A stretch of 62,351 bases of DNA from Paracoccaceae bacterium (GCA_028284605.1 JANQRL010000013.1:1-62351); one strand, 5' to 3'; shown: positions 9,878-19,230, counted from the stretch's first letter. The notes: generated from the sequence alone by a model not told the origin. Numbers and translations are program-made.

Positions 9878-11554
9878 ATGAGCCATCTCACCGACATTGA
9901 AATCGCGCGCGCCGCGAAGAAGCAGCCGATCCAGGCGATTGGCGCCAAGCTCGGCATTTCGGAGGCCGATCTGGTGCCCTTCGGCCATGACAAGGCCAAG
10001 GTCGGCCAGAGCTTCATCGACAGCGTGCAGAACCGCCCGAACGGCAAGCTGATCCTCGTCACCGCGATCAACCCGACGCCGGCGGGCGAGGGCAAGACGA
10101 CCACCACCGTGGGCCTCGGCGACGGGCTCAACGCCATCGGCAAGAAGACGGCGATCTGCATCCGCGAGGCCTCGCTCGGCCCCAATTTCGGGATGAAGGG
10201 CGGCGCGGCCGGCGGCGGCTATGCCCAGATCGTGCCGATGGAGGATATGAACCTCCACTTCACCGGCGATTTCCACGCCATCACCAGCGCCCACAACCTG
10301 CTGAGCGCGATGCTCGACAACCACATTTACTGGGGCAACGAGCTTGAGATCGATGAGCGTCGGGTGAGCTGGCGCCGGGTGCTCGACATGAACGACCGGG
10401 CGCTGCGGGATACCGTGGTCTCCCTTGGGGGCGTGGCCAACGGCTTCCCGCGCCAGACCGGGTTCGACATCACCGTGGCCTCGGAAGTGATGGCGATCCT
10501 CTGCCTCGCCAAGGACCTGGCCGACCTGCAATCGCGGCTCGGCGACATGATCGTGGCCTATAGGCGCGACCGCTCGCCGATCTATGCCCGCGATATCAAG
10601 GCCGACGGGGCGATGACCGTGCTTCTGAAGGACGCGATGCAGCCGAACCTGGTGCAGACGCTCGAAAACAACCCCGCCTTCGTCCATGGCGGGCCGTTCG
10701 CGAATATCGCCCATGGCTGCAACTCGGTGATCGCGACGACGACGGCCCTGAAATGCGCCGACTACGTGGTGACCGAGGCCGGATTCGGGGCCGATCTGGG
10801 CGCCGAGAAGTTCATGAACATCAAGTGCCGCAAGGCGGGGCTGGCGCCCGATTGCGTGGTGCTGGTGGCCACGGTGCGGGCGATGAAGATGAATGGCGGC
10901 GTGGCCAAGGCCGATCTTGGGGCCGAGAATGTGGCGGCTGTAGAGGCCGGCTGCGCCAATCTCGGCCGCCATATCCGCAACGTGAAGAGCTTCGGCGTGC
11001 CGGTCGTCGTGGCGATCAACCATTTCGCAGGCGATACCGAGGCCGAGGTGCAGGCGGTCCGTGACTATGTGGAGAGCCAGGGCTCGGAGGCGATCCTGTC
11101 GAAGCACTGGGCGGATGGGTCGAAGGGCTCCGAGGCGCTGGCGCGGCGAGTGGCGGAGATCGCCGATGGCGGGCTTTCGCAATTCGCGCCGCTCTATCCC
11201 GACGAGATGGGACTCTTCGAGAAGATCGAGCGGGTGGCGGTGTCGATCTACCATGCCGGCGAGGTGATCGCGGACAAGAAGGTGCGCGATCAGCTTCGCG
11301 ACTGGGAGGCGCAGGGCTACGGGCATTTGCCGGTCTGCATGGCAAAGACGCAGTATTCCTTCTCCACCGATCCGAACCTGCGCGGCGCGCCGGAAGGGCA
11401 TACGGTGCCGATCCGCGAGGTGCGGCTCTCCGCCGGGGCCGGGTTTGTCGTGGTGATCTGCGGCGAGATCATGACGATGCCGGGCCTGCCCCGGATGCCT
11501 GCGGCGGAGAGCATCGGGCTCAACGACGCGGGCGAGATCGAGGGGCTGTTCTAG
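9878..11554 (+). CDS. fhs: Formate-tetrahydrofolate ligase
   Basis: Fhs makes 10-formyltetrahydrofolate from formate, ATP and tetrahydrofolate in the cytoplasm. The 558-residue product is full length, with the nucleotide-binding loop [10 protein letters not shown] at about residues 66-75 and long stretches typical of the family ([30 protein letters not shown]). ATG 9878 begins the usual N-terminus [10 protein letters not shown]; an open frame further upstream is not part of the protein. folD follows 99 nt downstream, so the pair would interconvert formate and the methylene-tetrahydrofolate pool. The 143 nt upstream show no riboswitch that I can recognise. Confidence 0.96.
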   Translation: MSHLTDIEIARAAKKQPIQAIGAKLGISEADLVPFGHDKAKVGQSFIDSVQNRPNGKLILVTAINPTPAGEGKTTTTVGLGDGLNAIGKKTAICIREASLGPNFGMKGGAAGGGYAQIVPMEDMNLHFTGDFHAITSAHNLLSAMLDNHIYWGNELEIDERRVSWRRVLDMNDRALRDTVVSLGGVANGFPRQTGFDITVASEVMAILCLAKDLADLQSRLGDMIVAYRRDRSPIYARDIKADGAMTVLLKDAMQPNLVQTLENNPAFVHGGPFANIAHGCNSVIATTTALKCADYVVTEAGFGADLGAEKFMNIKCRKAGLAPDCVVLVATVRAMKMNGGVAKADLGAENVAAVEAGCANLGRHIRNVKSFGVPVVVAINHFAGDTEAEVQAVRDYVESQGSEAILSKHWADGSKGSEALARRVAEIADGGLSQFAPLYPDEMGLFEKIERVAVSIYHAGEVIADKKVRDQLRDWEAQGYGHLPVCMAKTQYSFSTDPNLRGAPEGHTVPIREVRLSAGAGFVVVICGEIMTMPGLPRMPAAESIGLNDAGEIEGLF

Positions 11555-11653
11555 GGCGGCTGACGGGGCCCGGTCTCGGGGGGCATCGAGCCCCCGCTCG
11601 CCCGGGTCGCCGCGCGGCGGCTCCGGCACTCCGCTCAAACGAAAGGACGTAAG

Positions 11654-12544
11654 GTGACGGCGAAGACAATCGATGGGAAGGCCTTTGCCGCCGAGGTCCG
11701 GGCGAAGGTGGCGGAACATGTGGCGCGGCTGAAGGAAGAGCACGGGATCACTCCGGGGCTGGCCGTGGTGCTGGTCGGCGAGGACCCGGCGAGCCAGGTC
11801 TATGTGCGCTCCAAGGGCAAGCAGACTGTGGAGGTCGGAATGGCCTCTTTCGAACATAAGCTGCCGGCTGAGACCGAAGAGGCCGATCTTGTCGCGCTCA
11901 TCGATCAGCTCAATGCCGATCCCGAAGTCCATGGCATTCTAGTGCAATTGCCGCTCCCTTCTCATCTGAATGAAGATCTGGTGATCAATCGGATCGATCC
12001 GGCCAAGGATGTCGATGGCTTTCACATTTCCAATGTGGGCCGGCTGGCGACCGGCCAGAAGGCGATGGTGCCCTGCACGCCTTTGGGCTGCCTGATGCTG
12101 CTCAGGGAGGAGCTGGGGAGCCTCTCGGGGCGCGACGCGGTGGTGATCGGCCGGTCGAACATTGTGGGTAAGCCGATGGCGCAGCTCCTCCTGGGCGATA
12201 GCTGCACCGTCACCATCGCCCATAGCCGGACGAAGGACCTGGCGGAGGTCGTGCGCCGGGCGGATATCGTCGTCGCTGCCGTGGGCCGTCCCGAGATGGT
12301 GCCGGGCGACTGGCTGAAGCCCGGCGCGACGGTGATCGACGTCGGCATCAACCGGGTGCCGGGCGACAAGAAGCCCCGGCTTGTCGGCGACGTGGAGTTC
12401 GCCTCGGCGCGGGAGGTGGCGGGGGCCATCACCCCGGTTCCGGGCGGCGTCGGGCCGATGACCATCGCTTGCCTTCTGGCCAATACGATCACCGCCTGTT
12501 GCCGCGCCAATGGTCTGATCGAGCCCGAGGGCCTGACGGCTTGA
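11654..12544 (+). CDS. folD: Bifunctional methylenetetrahydrofolate dehydrogenase/cyclohydrolase
   Basis: FolD oxidises 5,10-methylene-THF with NADP+ and then hydrolyses the methenyl form to 10-formyl-THF, the product that Fhs also makes. The 296-residue protein contains the catalytic region [13 protein letters not shown], the [11 protein letters not shown] stretch, the PCTPLGC motif and the dinucleotide site [17 protein letters not shown]. The start is GTG at 11654 after AAAGGACGTAAG, giving the usual N-terminus [12 protein letters not shown]. It probably forms a one-carbon unit with fhs. Confidence 0.96.
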   Translation: MTAKTIDGKAFAAEVRAKVAEHVARLKEEHGITPGLAVVLVGEDPASQVYVRSKGKQTVEVGMASFEHKLPAETEEADLVALIDQLNADPEVHGILVQLPLPSHLNEDLVINRIDPAKDVDGFHISNVGRLATGQKAMVPCTPLGCLMLLREELGSLSGRDAVVIGRSNIVGKPMAQLLLGDSCTVTIAHSRTKDLAEVVRRADIVVAAVGRPEMVPGDWLKPGATVIDVGINRVPGDKKPRLVGDVEFASAREVAGAITPVPGGVGPMTIACLLANTITACCRANGLIEPEGLTA

Positions 12545-12601
12545 CCAACGTTCCGCCCCGTGGCCCGATGACCGGACCAGCCACGGAAAGGAGCCACCCC
12601 C

Positions 12602-13252
12602 ATGGCCAAACCCCGCAGCTATGTCGGTGACGATATCGAGATCACCTTCGATATGGCCCGCTGCATCCACGCCCGGAACTGCTTTTTGAAGCTGCCACAG
12701 GTCTTCGACCCGGAGCGCCGCCCCTGGGTCGATCCCGACGCGGCCCCGGCCGAAGAGATCGCGGCGATGATCCGCACCTGCCCCTCCGGCGCGCTGACCT
12801 TCCGCCGGCTCGATGGCGGCCTTGACGAGACGCCCGCGCCGCAGAACCGGGCGGCGATACTGGAGAACGGACCGCTGGCCGTGGCCGGCACGCTGAAGGT
12901 CGACGGCGAAGAGATGGCACGTGCCACGCTCTGCCGCTGCGGCGCCTCGGCCAACAAGCCATTCTGCGACTACGCCCATGTGAAGGCCGCGTTCACCGCC
13001 ACCGGAGAGCCGCCCGCGGCGGAGAAGGAGGCGCCACCGGAGGATCCGGGCGGAATGCTGGAGATCATCCCCTGCGAGAACGGCCCCCTGGAGATGCGGG
13101 GCCCGCTGGAGATCACCACCGGCACCGGCACCCGGGTGCATCGCGGCGGTCGGGCGTTCCTCTGCCGCTGCGGCGCGTCGAAGAACAAGCCGTTCTGCGA
13201 TGGCAGCCACAAGGGGATCGGTTTCGAGGCGCCGGGGCCGAGCGGAGCCTAG
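12602..13252 (+). CDS. CDGSH iron-sulfur protein with N-terminal mono-cluster domain
   Basis: The 216-residue protein joins three putative cluster-binding parts. Residues 1-70 form a divergent 4Fe-4S mono-cluster domain (ARCIHARNCF and RTCPSGAL). Two CDGSH-type 2Fe-2S motifs follow: CRCGASANKPFCDYAH, in which the Gly-Ser of CDGSH is replaced but the three Cys and the His remain, and the canonical CRCGASKNKPFCDGSH. CDGSH proteins bind redox-active clusters with a labile His ligand; the role of bacterial multi-domain forms is unclear. ATG 12602 follows AAAGGAG. The stop TAG overlaps the stop of the converging thioesterase gene by 3 of 4 bases (CTAG). Confidence 0.88.
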   Translation: MAKPRSYVGDDIEITFDMARCIHARNCFLKLPQVFDPERRPWVDPDAAPAEEIAAMIRTCPSGALTFRRLDGGLDETPAPQNRAAILENGPLAVAGTLKVDGEEMARATLCRCGASANKPFCDYAHVKAAFTATGEPPAAEKEAPPEDPGGMLEIIPCENGPLEMRGPLEITTGTGTRVHRGGRAFLCRCGASKNKPFCDGSHKGIGFEAPGPSGA

Positions 13253-13656
13253 AGCGGGACCGGGATCATCGTCCCCTGAAGGATCGCGATCTCCGTCTCA
13301 CCCTCCAGGACGCGGGATCGCACGACGCTGAGCCTGCGACCCGCGCGGATCACCTGGCCTTCGGCGCGGAGCGGCCCGTCGCGGGCCGGGGCGAGGAGGT
13401 TGATCTTCATCTCCACGGTCAGCACCTCATGGTCTTCGGGCATCAGCGACAGCGCCGCATAGCCCGCCGCGCTGTCGCCGATGGCAAAGGTGAGACCGGC
13501 ATGGGCATAGCCCTGTTGCTGCCGGGCGCCAGGAACGATCGGCGCCTCGATGACGGATCGGCCGTCCGCGGCCTGCAGCAGCCGGGCGCCGAGCGTACGC
13601 ATCATATCCTGGGCGTCGAAGCTCTGCCGGATGCGCTGGGGAATCGGATCGTGCAT
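13249..13656 (-). CDS. PaaI-type hotdog-fold thioesterase
   Basis: Hotdog thioesterases of this type hydrolyse acyl- or aryl-CoA thioesters. The 135-residue product has the expected pattern: an N-terminal helix, then VPGARQQQGYAHAGLTFAIGDSAAGYAA, in which HAGLTFAIGDSA corresponds to the usual HGG...AD/ED active-site helix, and strand EVLTVEMKINLLAPARDG. I start at ATG 13656, since the longer open frame adds an unlikely 44-residue leader. The usual catalytic Asp/Glu of the helix may be the Asp in AIGDSA. It is convergent with the CDGSH gene and divergent from the LytTR gene. Confidence 0.82.
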   Translation of the reverse strand: MHDPIPQRIRQSFDAQDMMRTLGARLLQAADGRSVIEAPIVPGARQQQGYAHAGLTFAIGDSAAGYAALSLMPEDHEVLTVEMKINLLAPARDGPLRAEGQVIRAGRRLSVVRSRVLEGETEIAILQGTMIPVPL

Positions 13657-13771
13657 GGGGCCAGACTGTCTTTTTGGACAGGTTGAGGCAAAGGTTAAGC
13701 TTGGGGACTGGCCGGACGATACAGTGACCGCTATCACGGGCGAACCGCCCACAACCCAAACGTTTGTCACA

Positions 13772-14599
13772 ATGCGCCTGTCTCTCATAGGACGAATTCA
13801 CAGCCAGGTTCGAGACGTATTTGTCGAGCGGATGATGTCGCGCCAGACCTTCATTGGCTGGGCGGTGGGATCGTGTTTCCTGGCGCTCGCCGGACCGTTT
13901 GGAACCTATGAGGACATGACGCTCTGGGAGCGCACCTTGTTCTGGACGGGGATTTGCGCCCTCGGCATCCTGACCGCCTATACGGTCCATGCGCTCGGTC
14001 GGGCCCTGCTGCCGCTGCCGGGTCGGTTTCCCGTCATGACGGCCGAGGCCACCGGCTTTGCCTCGCTCTTCACGCCGGTCCTGCTCGGCTTCGTGAAGCT
14101 CTTTCCCGACGATCCCGCCATGCCGCCCAGCCATCCGATCTTGCAGATCTGGCTCTATTGCTTCGTCGCCTTCTCGCTGGTGTGGATTTCGCGGGAATGG
14201 CTCGTCCCGGCGACCGAGCCGCTCCGGCACCCGCGCCTTCACGAGCGGCTCGATCTGGCGGGCGATGTCCGGATCGTGCGGCTGATGGCCGAGGACCACC
14301 ATGTCATCGTCTTCGCCTCGGACGGCACCCGGCACCGACTTCGGATGCGGCTCGCGGATGCGGTGCGGGAGATGGACGGCGTCTGGGGCGCCTATGTGCA
14401 TCGTTCGCACTGGGTCGACTTCGAGCAGATCAGGGAGGTCGGACGGGAGCGGCGGCGCCACGTTCTGGTGATGTTCGACGGCGCCAAGGTGCCGGTCAGC
14501 CGAACCTACCGTGCCGAATTGGTGGACGCGGGTTTCCTGCCCGAGCCGGAGCAGAGTCCGGCCGCGGCATCGGCAAGGGGACAGCGCGCGGGCCCGTAA
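13772..14599 (+). CDS. Membrane-anchored LytTR DNA-binding regulator
   Basis: The 275-residue product has about four membrane helices in its N-terminal 140 residues (for example WAVGSCFLALAGPF, LFWTGICALGILTAYTVHAL, LFTPVLLGFVKLF, LYCFVAFSLVWI) and a C-terminal LytTR-type domain (about residues 150-250) recognisable from IVRLMAEDHHVIVFASDGTR, the REMDGVWGAYVHRSHWV segment and the closing VPVSRTYRAELVDAG. LytTR domains bind DNA with beta strands; membrane-bound forms without a receiver domain are known in Rhodobacteraceae but little studied. ATG 13772 is the start that keeps a plausible N-terminus. Its 3' end overlaps pdeM by 104 nt. Confidence 0.82.
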   Translation: MRLSLIGRIHSQVRDVFVERMMSRQTFIGWAVGSCFLALAGPFGTYEDMTLWERTLFWTGICALGILTAYTVHALGRALLPLPGRFPVMTAEATGFASLFTPVLLGFVKLFPDDPAMPPSHPILQIWLYCFVAFSLVWISREWLVPATEPLRHPRLHERLDLAGDVRIVRLMAEDHHVIVFASDGTRHRLRMRLADAVREMDGVWGAYVHRSHWVDFEQIREVGRERRRHVLVMFDGAKVPVSRTYRAELVDAGFLPEPEQSPAAASARGQRAGP

Positions 14600-15215
14600 G
14601 TACGGCAAGCGCCGGGTCGATCATCAGGTCCTGCAGGACCGGATCAGTCGCGCGCAGGCCACCGGTATAGGCGCCGAAGGCGGGCAGGATGATCCGTGCC
14701 GTATCGACGAGAAAGGCGGGGCGGACCTGGCCGGACCGCGCCAGCCCGCATTTCGGATGGTAGTGCCCGGATATCTCGCCATCCGCCGCCGGCGCTGCGA
14801 TATGTCGGAAGGTGAGGGGGCCAAGCCGCAATTCGTCGCGATGCGCGCCGCCGAGATCGACCGGCCCCGGATCGTGGTTGCCCTCGATCCAGATCCAGCG
14901 CCGTCCGGCCTGCATCCGCGCGATCCGCATCCGATGGGCCTCGTCGAGGGCCTCGGCCGCGGCGCGGTCGTCGAAACTGTCGCCGAGGCAGACGAGGGTC
15001 CGGGGTTTCAGGCCGTCGATCAGCGCGTCGAGCCGATCCAGCGTCGCCGCGGTTTCATAGGGGGGCAGAAGCGCCCCGCCGCGCCGGGCGAGACGCTCGG
15101 ATTTGCCCAGATGCAGGTCGGAGACGCAGAGCAGCCGCTCCGCCGCCCACCACAATCCGCCAGAGGGCAGGGCGGTCAGATCCACGCCGGCGAGGGACAG
15201 GGCATGGCCGTTCAT
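14496..15215 (-). CDS. pdeM: Ligase-associated DNA damage response endonuclease PdeM
   Basis: PdeM is a calcineurin-like metallophosphoesterase that co-occurs with the Lhr-type helicase, an ATP-dependent DNA ligase and a beta-lactamase-fold exonuclease in bacterial repair clusters. The 239-residue product shows the metal motifs SDLHLGK, GDSFDD, GNHD and GHYHPK in order. I choose ATG 15215 (MNGHALSLAGVDL), the usual family start; 15227 is also possible. The C-terminus past about residue 205 is Pro/Arg-rich and encoded within the 3' end of the opposite LytTR gene (104-nt overlap). The helicase gene lies upstream on the same strand. Confidence 0.9.
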   Translation of the reverse strand: MNGHALSLAGVDLTALPSGGLWWAAERLLCVSDLHLGKSERLARRGGALLPPYETAATLDRLDALIDGLKPRTLVCLGDSFDDRAAAEALDEAHRMRIARMQAGRRWIWIEGNHDPGPVDLGGAHRDELRLGPLTFRHIAAPAADGEISGHYHPKCGLARSGQVRPAFLVDTARIILPAFGAYTGGLRATDPVLQDLMIDPALAVLTGPRAVPLPMPRPDSAPARAGNPRPPIRHGRFG

Positions 15216-15398
15216 GGTCTGTTCCATGTCAGGACCAAAGCCCGAACGCAAGGGCCCGTGGCAGGCTGGTTGTCCCGGTCGGTTCTGGGTCTGCGACGAC
15301 GCGCCGGAGGTCCGCCTTTCCGTCGGGTGGAGGAGCCCCGAAGCTTCGTCCTCCAGGCAGCCTTTGCTTGAGCCGCCAGGACGGGCCTTTGGGTCGGC

Positions 15399-17804
15399 TC
15401 AGAGTGTGTCGAGCCCGGCCTCCGCCATCATCGCCTCAGCCTCTTCTTCGAGCAGGCGCTGGGCGCCGGTGGCCTTCACCGGCACGACCCCGGGCTCCAG
15501 GAAGAGTGGCGCGGAGAGCGGTGTCATCCCGGCCACTGCCAGATGGTCGATCCGTCCGGCGGTGCGTTCCAGCATTTCCTCGATCCGGCCGAAGTCGACG
15601 AGGCCGCGCAGGGCCTCTTCGCGGGTGAGTTGCAAGAGCAGGTGGTCGGGGTCGTATTTGCTCAGCGTGTCGTAGAGGATGTCGGACGAAAACGTGGCCT
15701 GCCGACCGGTCTTGCGGGCCGATTGCGGCAGGTTGCGCTCGATCAGCCCGGCAATGGTGGCCACCGCGCGGAAGGTGCGTTTCATCACGGCGTTCCCCTT
15801 CAGCCATCTCTCGAAATCCTCGCGCAGGGCGTCGGGGGCAAAGAGCGGCGCCGGGTCCGTCACCGGCTCCAGGCCCCAGATCAGTGTCGCATAGTCGGTG
15901 GAGACGAAGCCGAGGGGGGCGAGGCCGGTCTCCTCCATCCGCTGAGTCAGGAGCAGCCCGAGCGTCTGCTGTGCGTTGCGGCCGGCAAATCCGTAGGTGC
16001 AGAGATAATGCCGGCCATCCCGCTCGAAGGTTTCGGAGAGGATGCGGTCCGCCTCCGGCAGTTTCGACATCTCCCGCTGCATCCGCAGCCAGTCGGCGGT
16101 ATGGGCGGGCAGTTCCGGCCAATCCTGCTGCCGGAACATGCGCAGGATGCGCTGGGAGAGCTGGGTCGAGGTGGCGAATTTGGTGCCCATGAAGGTGGCG
16201 ATCTTGGGCTGTTTGTCGGCGCGGCGGCTGACCTCGACAATCATCTCGCGCAGGCCCTCGTAGCGCACGACCTGACCGCCGATCAGGAAGGTCTCGCCCG
16301 GGGTCAGGGTCGCGGCGAAGTTCTCCTCCACCTCGCCCAGTTGCCGGTGACTGCCGCGCATCCGGACCTTGAGCGTATCGGTGTCCTGGATCGTGCCGAT
16401 ATTCATCCGGATGCGCTGGGCGGCGCGCGGATCGCGGAGCTGCCAGAGCCCGTCGCGCTCGACCAGCTTCTGCCATTTGTCATAGGCGCGGAGCGCGTAG
16501 CCGCCGGTGGCGCAGAAGTCGAGGCAAGCGTCGAATTCGGCTCGGGTGAGATCGGTATAGGCGCCGGCAGTCTTGATTTCCCGGTACAGGTCATCGGCGG
16601 CGAAGGGGCCGGCACTGGCCCGGATCAGAACATGCTGGCAGAGCACGTCGCGGGGGCCGCGCCCGCGCGGATCGCCGTCGAGATCGTGCTCGCGGGCGGC
16701 GTCGAGCGCCGCGACGCATTCGACGATTTCGAACCGGTTGGCGGGGACGAGGATGGCCTTCGAGGGGGCGTTGTAGCGGTGGTTGGCGCGGCCGATGCGC
16801 TGGATCAGGCGCTTGACGTTCTTCGGTGCGCCGATCTGGATCACGAGGTCCACATCGCCCCAGTCGATGCCCAGATCGAGGGATCCGGTGCAGACGATGG
16901 CGCGCAATTCGCCGCGGACCATGGCGGCCTCCACCCGCTCCCGCTGCTCCCGTGCGAGGGAGCCGTGGTGGATCCCGATGGGCAGGTCCTCGTCATTGGC
17001 AAGCCACAGATTATGAAAGAAGATCTCCGCCTGGGCGCGGGTGTTGTGAAAGATCAGCGTGGTCTTGTGACGGCGCACGAGGTCCAGAACGGCGGGGATC
17101 GCGTGTTTCGCGCCGCCGCCGGCCCAGGGCGGGCGTTCCTCGGTGACCAACATGGAGATGTCGGGCTCCGGCCCGGGATCGGCGGTCAGGATCGGGCAGG
17201 GATCGGGGTGACGGGCGAGCAGGGCGGCGATGGCCGTGGGGTCCTCCACCGTGGCGGAGAGCCCGACGCGGCGCAGGCCCGGGGCCATGGCCTCGAGCCG
17301 GGAGAGGGCGAGGAAGAGCTGGTCGCCGCGTTTCGATTCCGTCAGCGCGTGGATCTCATCGACGATCACCCGGCTGAGGCCCGCGAACATCCGCGGCGCA
17401 TCCTCATAGGAGGTCAGCAGCGCGAGGCTCTCCGGCGTGGTCAGCAGGATATGCGGCGGGTCGGCGCGCTGGCGCTTCTTCCGGGTGACCGAGGTGTCGC
17501 CGGTCCGGTCCTCAATGCGGATCGGCAGGCCCATCTCCTGCACCGGTCCGGTCAGGTTGCGCTTGATGTCGGCGGCCAGCGCCTTCAGCGGCGAGACATA
17601 GAGCGTGTGGAGGCCCTCATGCGTCCCGTCGGCCAGTTCCACGAGGCTCGGCAAAAACCCCGCGAGCGTCTTGCCGCCGCCGGTGGGCGCGATGAGGAGC
17701 AAGGCAGGATCGCCGGACCGCGTGAGCATATCGAGCTGGTGCGGATGCGGCGCCCAGGACCGGGCGGCGAACCAGTCTGTGATGGGAGTTGGGAGGTCGG
17801 CCAT
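15399..17804 (-). CDS. lhr: Ligase-associated DEXH-box helicase (Lhr family)
   Basis: This 801-residue superfamily 2 helicase matches the short bacterial Lhr type (about 800 residues; the long Lhr forms exceed 1400). Walker A APTGGGKT is at residues 39-46 and the DEIH box at 149-152; later motifs include LSATVEDP, FHNTRAQAE, HGSLAREQR and QRIGRANHR, followed by an Lhr-type winged-helix and C-terminal core. It moves along single-stranded DNA 3' to 5' in characterised relatives. pdeM lies 183 nt downstream on the same strand, its normal partner, but the ligase and exonuclease genes are not in the window. ATG 17804 gives the standard N-terminus. Confidence 0.94.
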   Translation of the reverse strand: MADLPTPITDWFAARSWAPHPHQLDMLTRSGDPALLLIAPTGGGKTLAGFLPSLVELADGTHEGLHTLYVSPLKALAADIKRNLTGPVQEMGLPIRIEDRTGDTSVTRKKRQRADPPHILLTTPESLALLTSYEDAPRMFAGLSRVIVDEIHALTESKRGDQLFLALSRLEAMAPGLRRVGLSATVEDPTAIAALLARHPDPCPILTADPGPEPDISMLVTEERPPWAGGGAKHAIPAVLDLVRRHKTTLIFHNTRAQAEIFFHNLWLANDEDLPIGIHHGSLAREQRERVEAAMVRGELRAIVCTGSLDLGIDWGDVDLVIQIGAPKNVKRLIQRIGRANHRYNAPSKAILVPANRFEIVECVAALDAAREHDLDGDPRGRGPRDVLCQHVLIRASAGPFAADDLYREIKTAGAYTDLTRAEFDACLDFCATGGYALRAYDKWQKLVERDGLWQLRDPRAAQRIRMNIGTIQDTDTLKVRMRGSHRQLGEVEENFAATLTPGETFLIGGQVVRYEGLREMIVEVSRRADKQPKIATFMGTKFATSTQLSQRILRMFRQQDWPELPAHTADWLRMQREMSKLPEADRILSETFERDGRHYLCTYGFAGRNAQQTLGLLLTQRMEETGLAPLGFVSTDYATLIWGLEPVTDPAPLFAPDALREDFERWLKGNAVMKRTFRAVATIAGLIERNLPQSARKTGRQATFSSDILYDTLSKYDPDHLLLQLTREEALRGLVDFGRIEEMLERTAGRIDHLAVAGMTPLSAPLFLEPGVVPVKATGAQRLLEEEAEAMMAEAGLDTL

Positions 17805-17856
17805 GCCGGCTTAACTGGCCCGGAACCAGGTGCGCGGCAAGCCGTCCGGGCGGCAT

Positions 17857-17901
17857 CCGAGTTTTCGTCGAAAACTCGGCGCTGATCTTCGCGAAGATCA
17901 G
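17857..17901. repeat. Paired palindromes between the AAA+ ATPase gene and lhr
   Basis: Two hairpins lie 2 nt apart. The first (17857-17879) has 11-bp arms, CCGAGTTTTCG and its complement, around a single T. The second (17882-17901) is the perfect 20-mer CTGATCTTCGCGAAGATCAG. They follow the stop of the AAA+ ATPase gene on the minus strand by 18 nt, so on that strand they could end its transcript before lhr. The arrangement matches the paired palindromes elsewhere in the window although the sequence differs. Confidence 0.8.
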
Positions 17902-17919
17902 GCGCCGGGCAGGTGAGTA

Positions 17920-19230
17920 TCAGTGAATGATGGCCTCTTCGCGCACGAACATGTTGGACCAGGCTCGGTCCACCAGTTCCGGGGACATCTGGTTCGGAAT
18001 GCCCTCGAATTCGCAGATCGAGATCATCTGGTCGATCAGGAAGACCGGCTGATAATTCGCGTAGACGTTGTCGATCAGCGGGTACTTCTTGTTCAGCAGG
18101 TGAATCAGCGCCGTTTCGTCGAGCGGCATCTTCTTCTTCCGGGCCACCAGGGCGAAGATCTTCAGGTAATCCTCCTGATCCGGTCCGTCGATCTTGATCT
18201 TGTAGAAGATCCGGCGCAACGCCGCCTTGTCGAAGATCTCGTTGGGGTGGAAGTTGGTGGAGAAGATCACCAGCGTGTCGAACGGGACCTCGAACTTCTC
18301 ACCCGATTGCAGGGCGAGGATGTCCTTCGATTCCTCCAGCGGCACGATCCAGCGGTTGATCAGGGCCTGGGGCGGTTCCGCTTGGCGACCGAGGTCGTCG
18401 ACGATGAAGACGCCGCCAGTGGATTTGAGCTGCAAGGGCGCCTGATAGGTCCGCGCCGTGGGGTTGTAGACCAGATCGAGCATCGAGAGGCTCAACTCGC
18501 CGCCGGTGATCACGGTCGGCCGCTCGCAGCGCACATAGCGGGTGTCGAACCGCCCCGACGTGCGGCGCAGCGAGTTCGGATCGTCCTCGTCCGCTTCGGC
18601 GGCGGAATGCACGATCGGGTCGTAAACGGTGATCACCTGGCCGGAGTACTCGATGGCGCGGGGGACATAGATCTTGTCGCCGAGCGCGTCGCGGATGCCG
18701 TTCGAGATCGAGGATTTCCCGTTCCCCGGCGGTCCGTACATCAGGATCGAGCGGCCCGATCCCACCGCGGGGCCAAGCTGGTCCAGCAGGTCATTGGGCA
18801 GGATCAGATGCCCCATGGCCGAGGTGAGCTGGTTCCGGGTGATCTGGATGTTGCGGATCGACTGCCGCTTGACTTGCTCGGAATAGACCTCGAGCGGCAC
18901 CGGCATGGCGCCGAAATACTCCGATTGCGCCAAAGCGTCGAGCGCCCGCGCCTTGCCGTTCTCGGTGAGCTGATAGCCCATCTCGCCGCCGGAATTGGCG
19001 TGCAGCGTCCCGGTTGCCTCCACCATCCGCTGGGTGCGGGCCATGTCGATGAGTTCCTGCGTCACCGGCATCGGCAGGCAGATCGCCTTGGCCAGATCGC
19101 TCACGGTGTCGAGGTTCTTGCGGAACATCGTCTTGATGAGGATGTCGCGCATCATCACGACGGGCAGCCGCATGGCGGCAAGGGATTTCGGCGCCGGCGG
19201 TGCGAGGACCGACATCGGTTCCATGTTCAT
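17920..19230 (-). CDS. AAA+ ATPase associated with the Tad locus
   Basis: The 436-residue protein has an N-terminal region of about 110 residues that looks like a winged-helix fold, then an AAA+ core with Walker A GPPGNGKSS (about 166-174), Walker B GGVFIVDDLG and a sensor-1 segment LVIFSTNFHPNEIFD, and a C-terminal lid domain. No signal peptide or membrane helix is present, so it is cytoplasmic. I do not know a defined function. Genes of this type occur near pilus loci in Rhodobacteraceae, from memory, which suggests a chaperone-like role, but that is inference. Starts at 19230 or 19224 are possible. Paired palindromes follow the stop. Confidence 0.75.
   Translation of the reverse strand: MNMEPMSVLAPPAPKSLAAMRLPVVMMRDILIKTMFRKNLDTVSDLAKAICLPMPVTQELIDMARTQRMVEATGTLHANSGGEMGYQLTENGKARALDALAQSEYFGAMPVPLEVYSEQVKRQSIRNIQITRNQLTSAMGHLILPNDLLDQLGPAVGSGRSILMYGPPGNGKSSISNGIRDALGDKIYVPRAIEYSGQVITVYDPIVHSAAEADEDDPNSLRRTSGRFDTRYVRCERPTVITGGELSLSMLDLVYNPTARTYQAPLQLKSTGGVFIVDDLGRQAEPPQALINRWIVPLEESKDILALQSGEKFEVPFDTLVIFSTNFHPNEIFDKAALRRIFYKIKIDGPDQEDYLKIFALVARKKKMPLDETALIHLLNKKYPLIDNVYANYQPVFLIDQMISICEFEGIPNQMSPELVDRAWSNMFVREEAIIH

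Noticed and set aside
9731-11932. Minus-strand open frame of 733 codons opposite fhs
   Set aside because: Antisense to fhs and the start of folD; no domain signal.
15543-17885. Plus-strand open frame of 780 codons opposite lhr
   Set aside because: Antisense to a full-length helicase and without recognisable motifs.
17920-19230. CobS cobaltochelatase subunit
   Set aside because: The AAA+ core invites this label, but the long N-terminal winged-helix-like region and the lack of cob genes do not fit.
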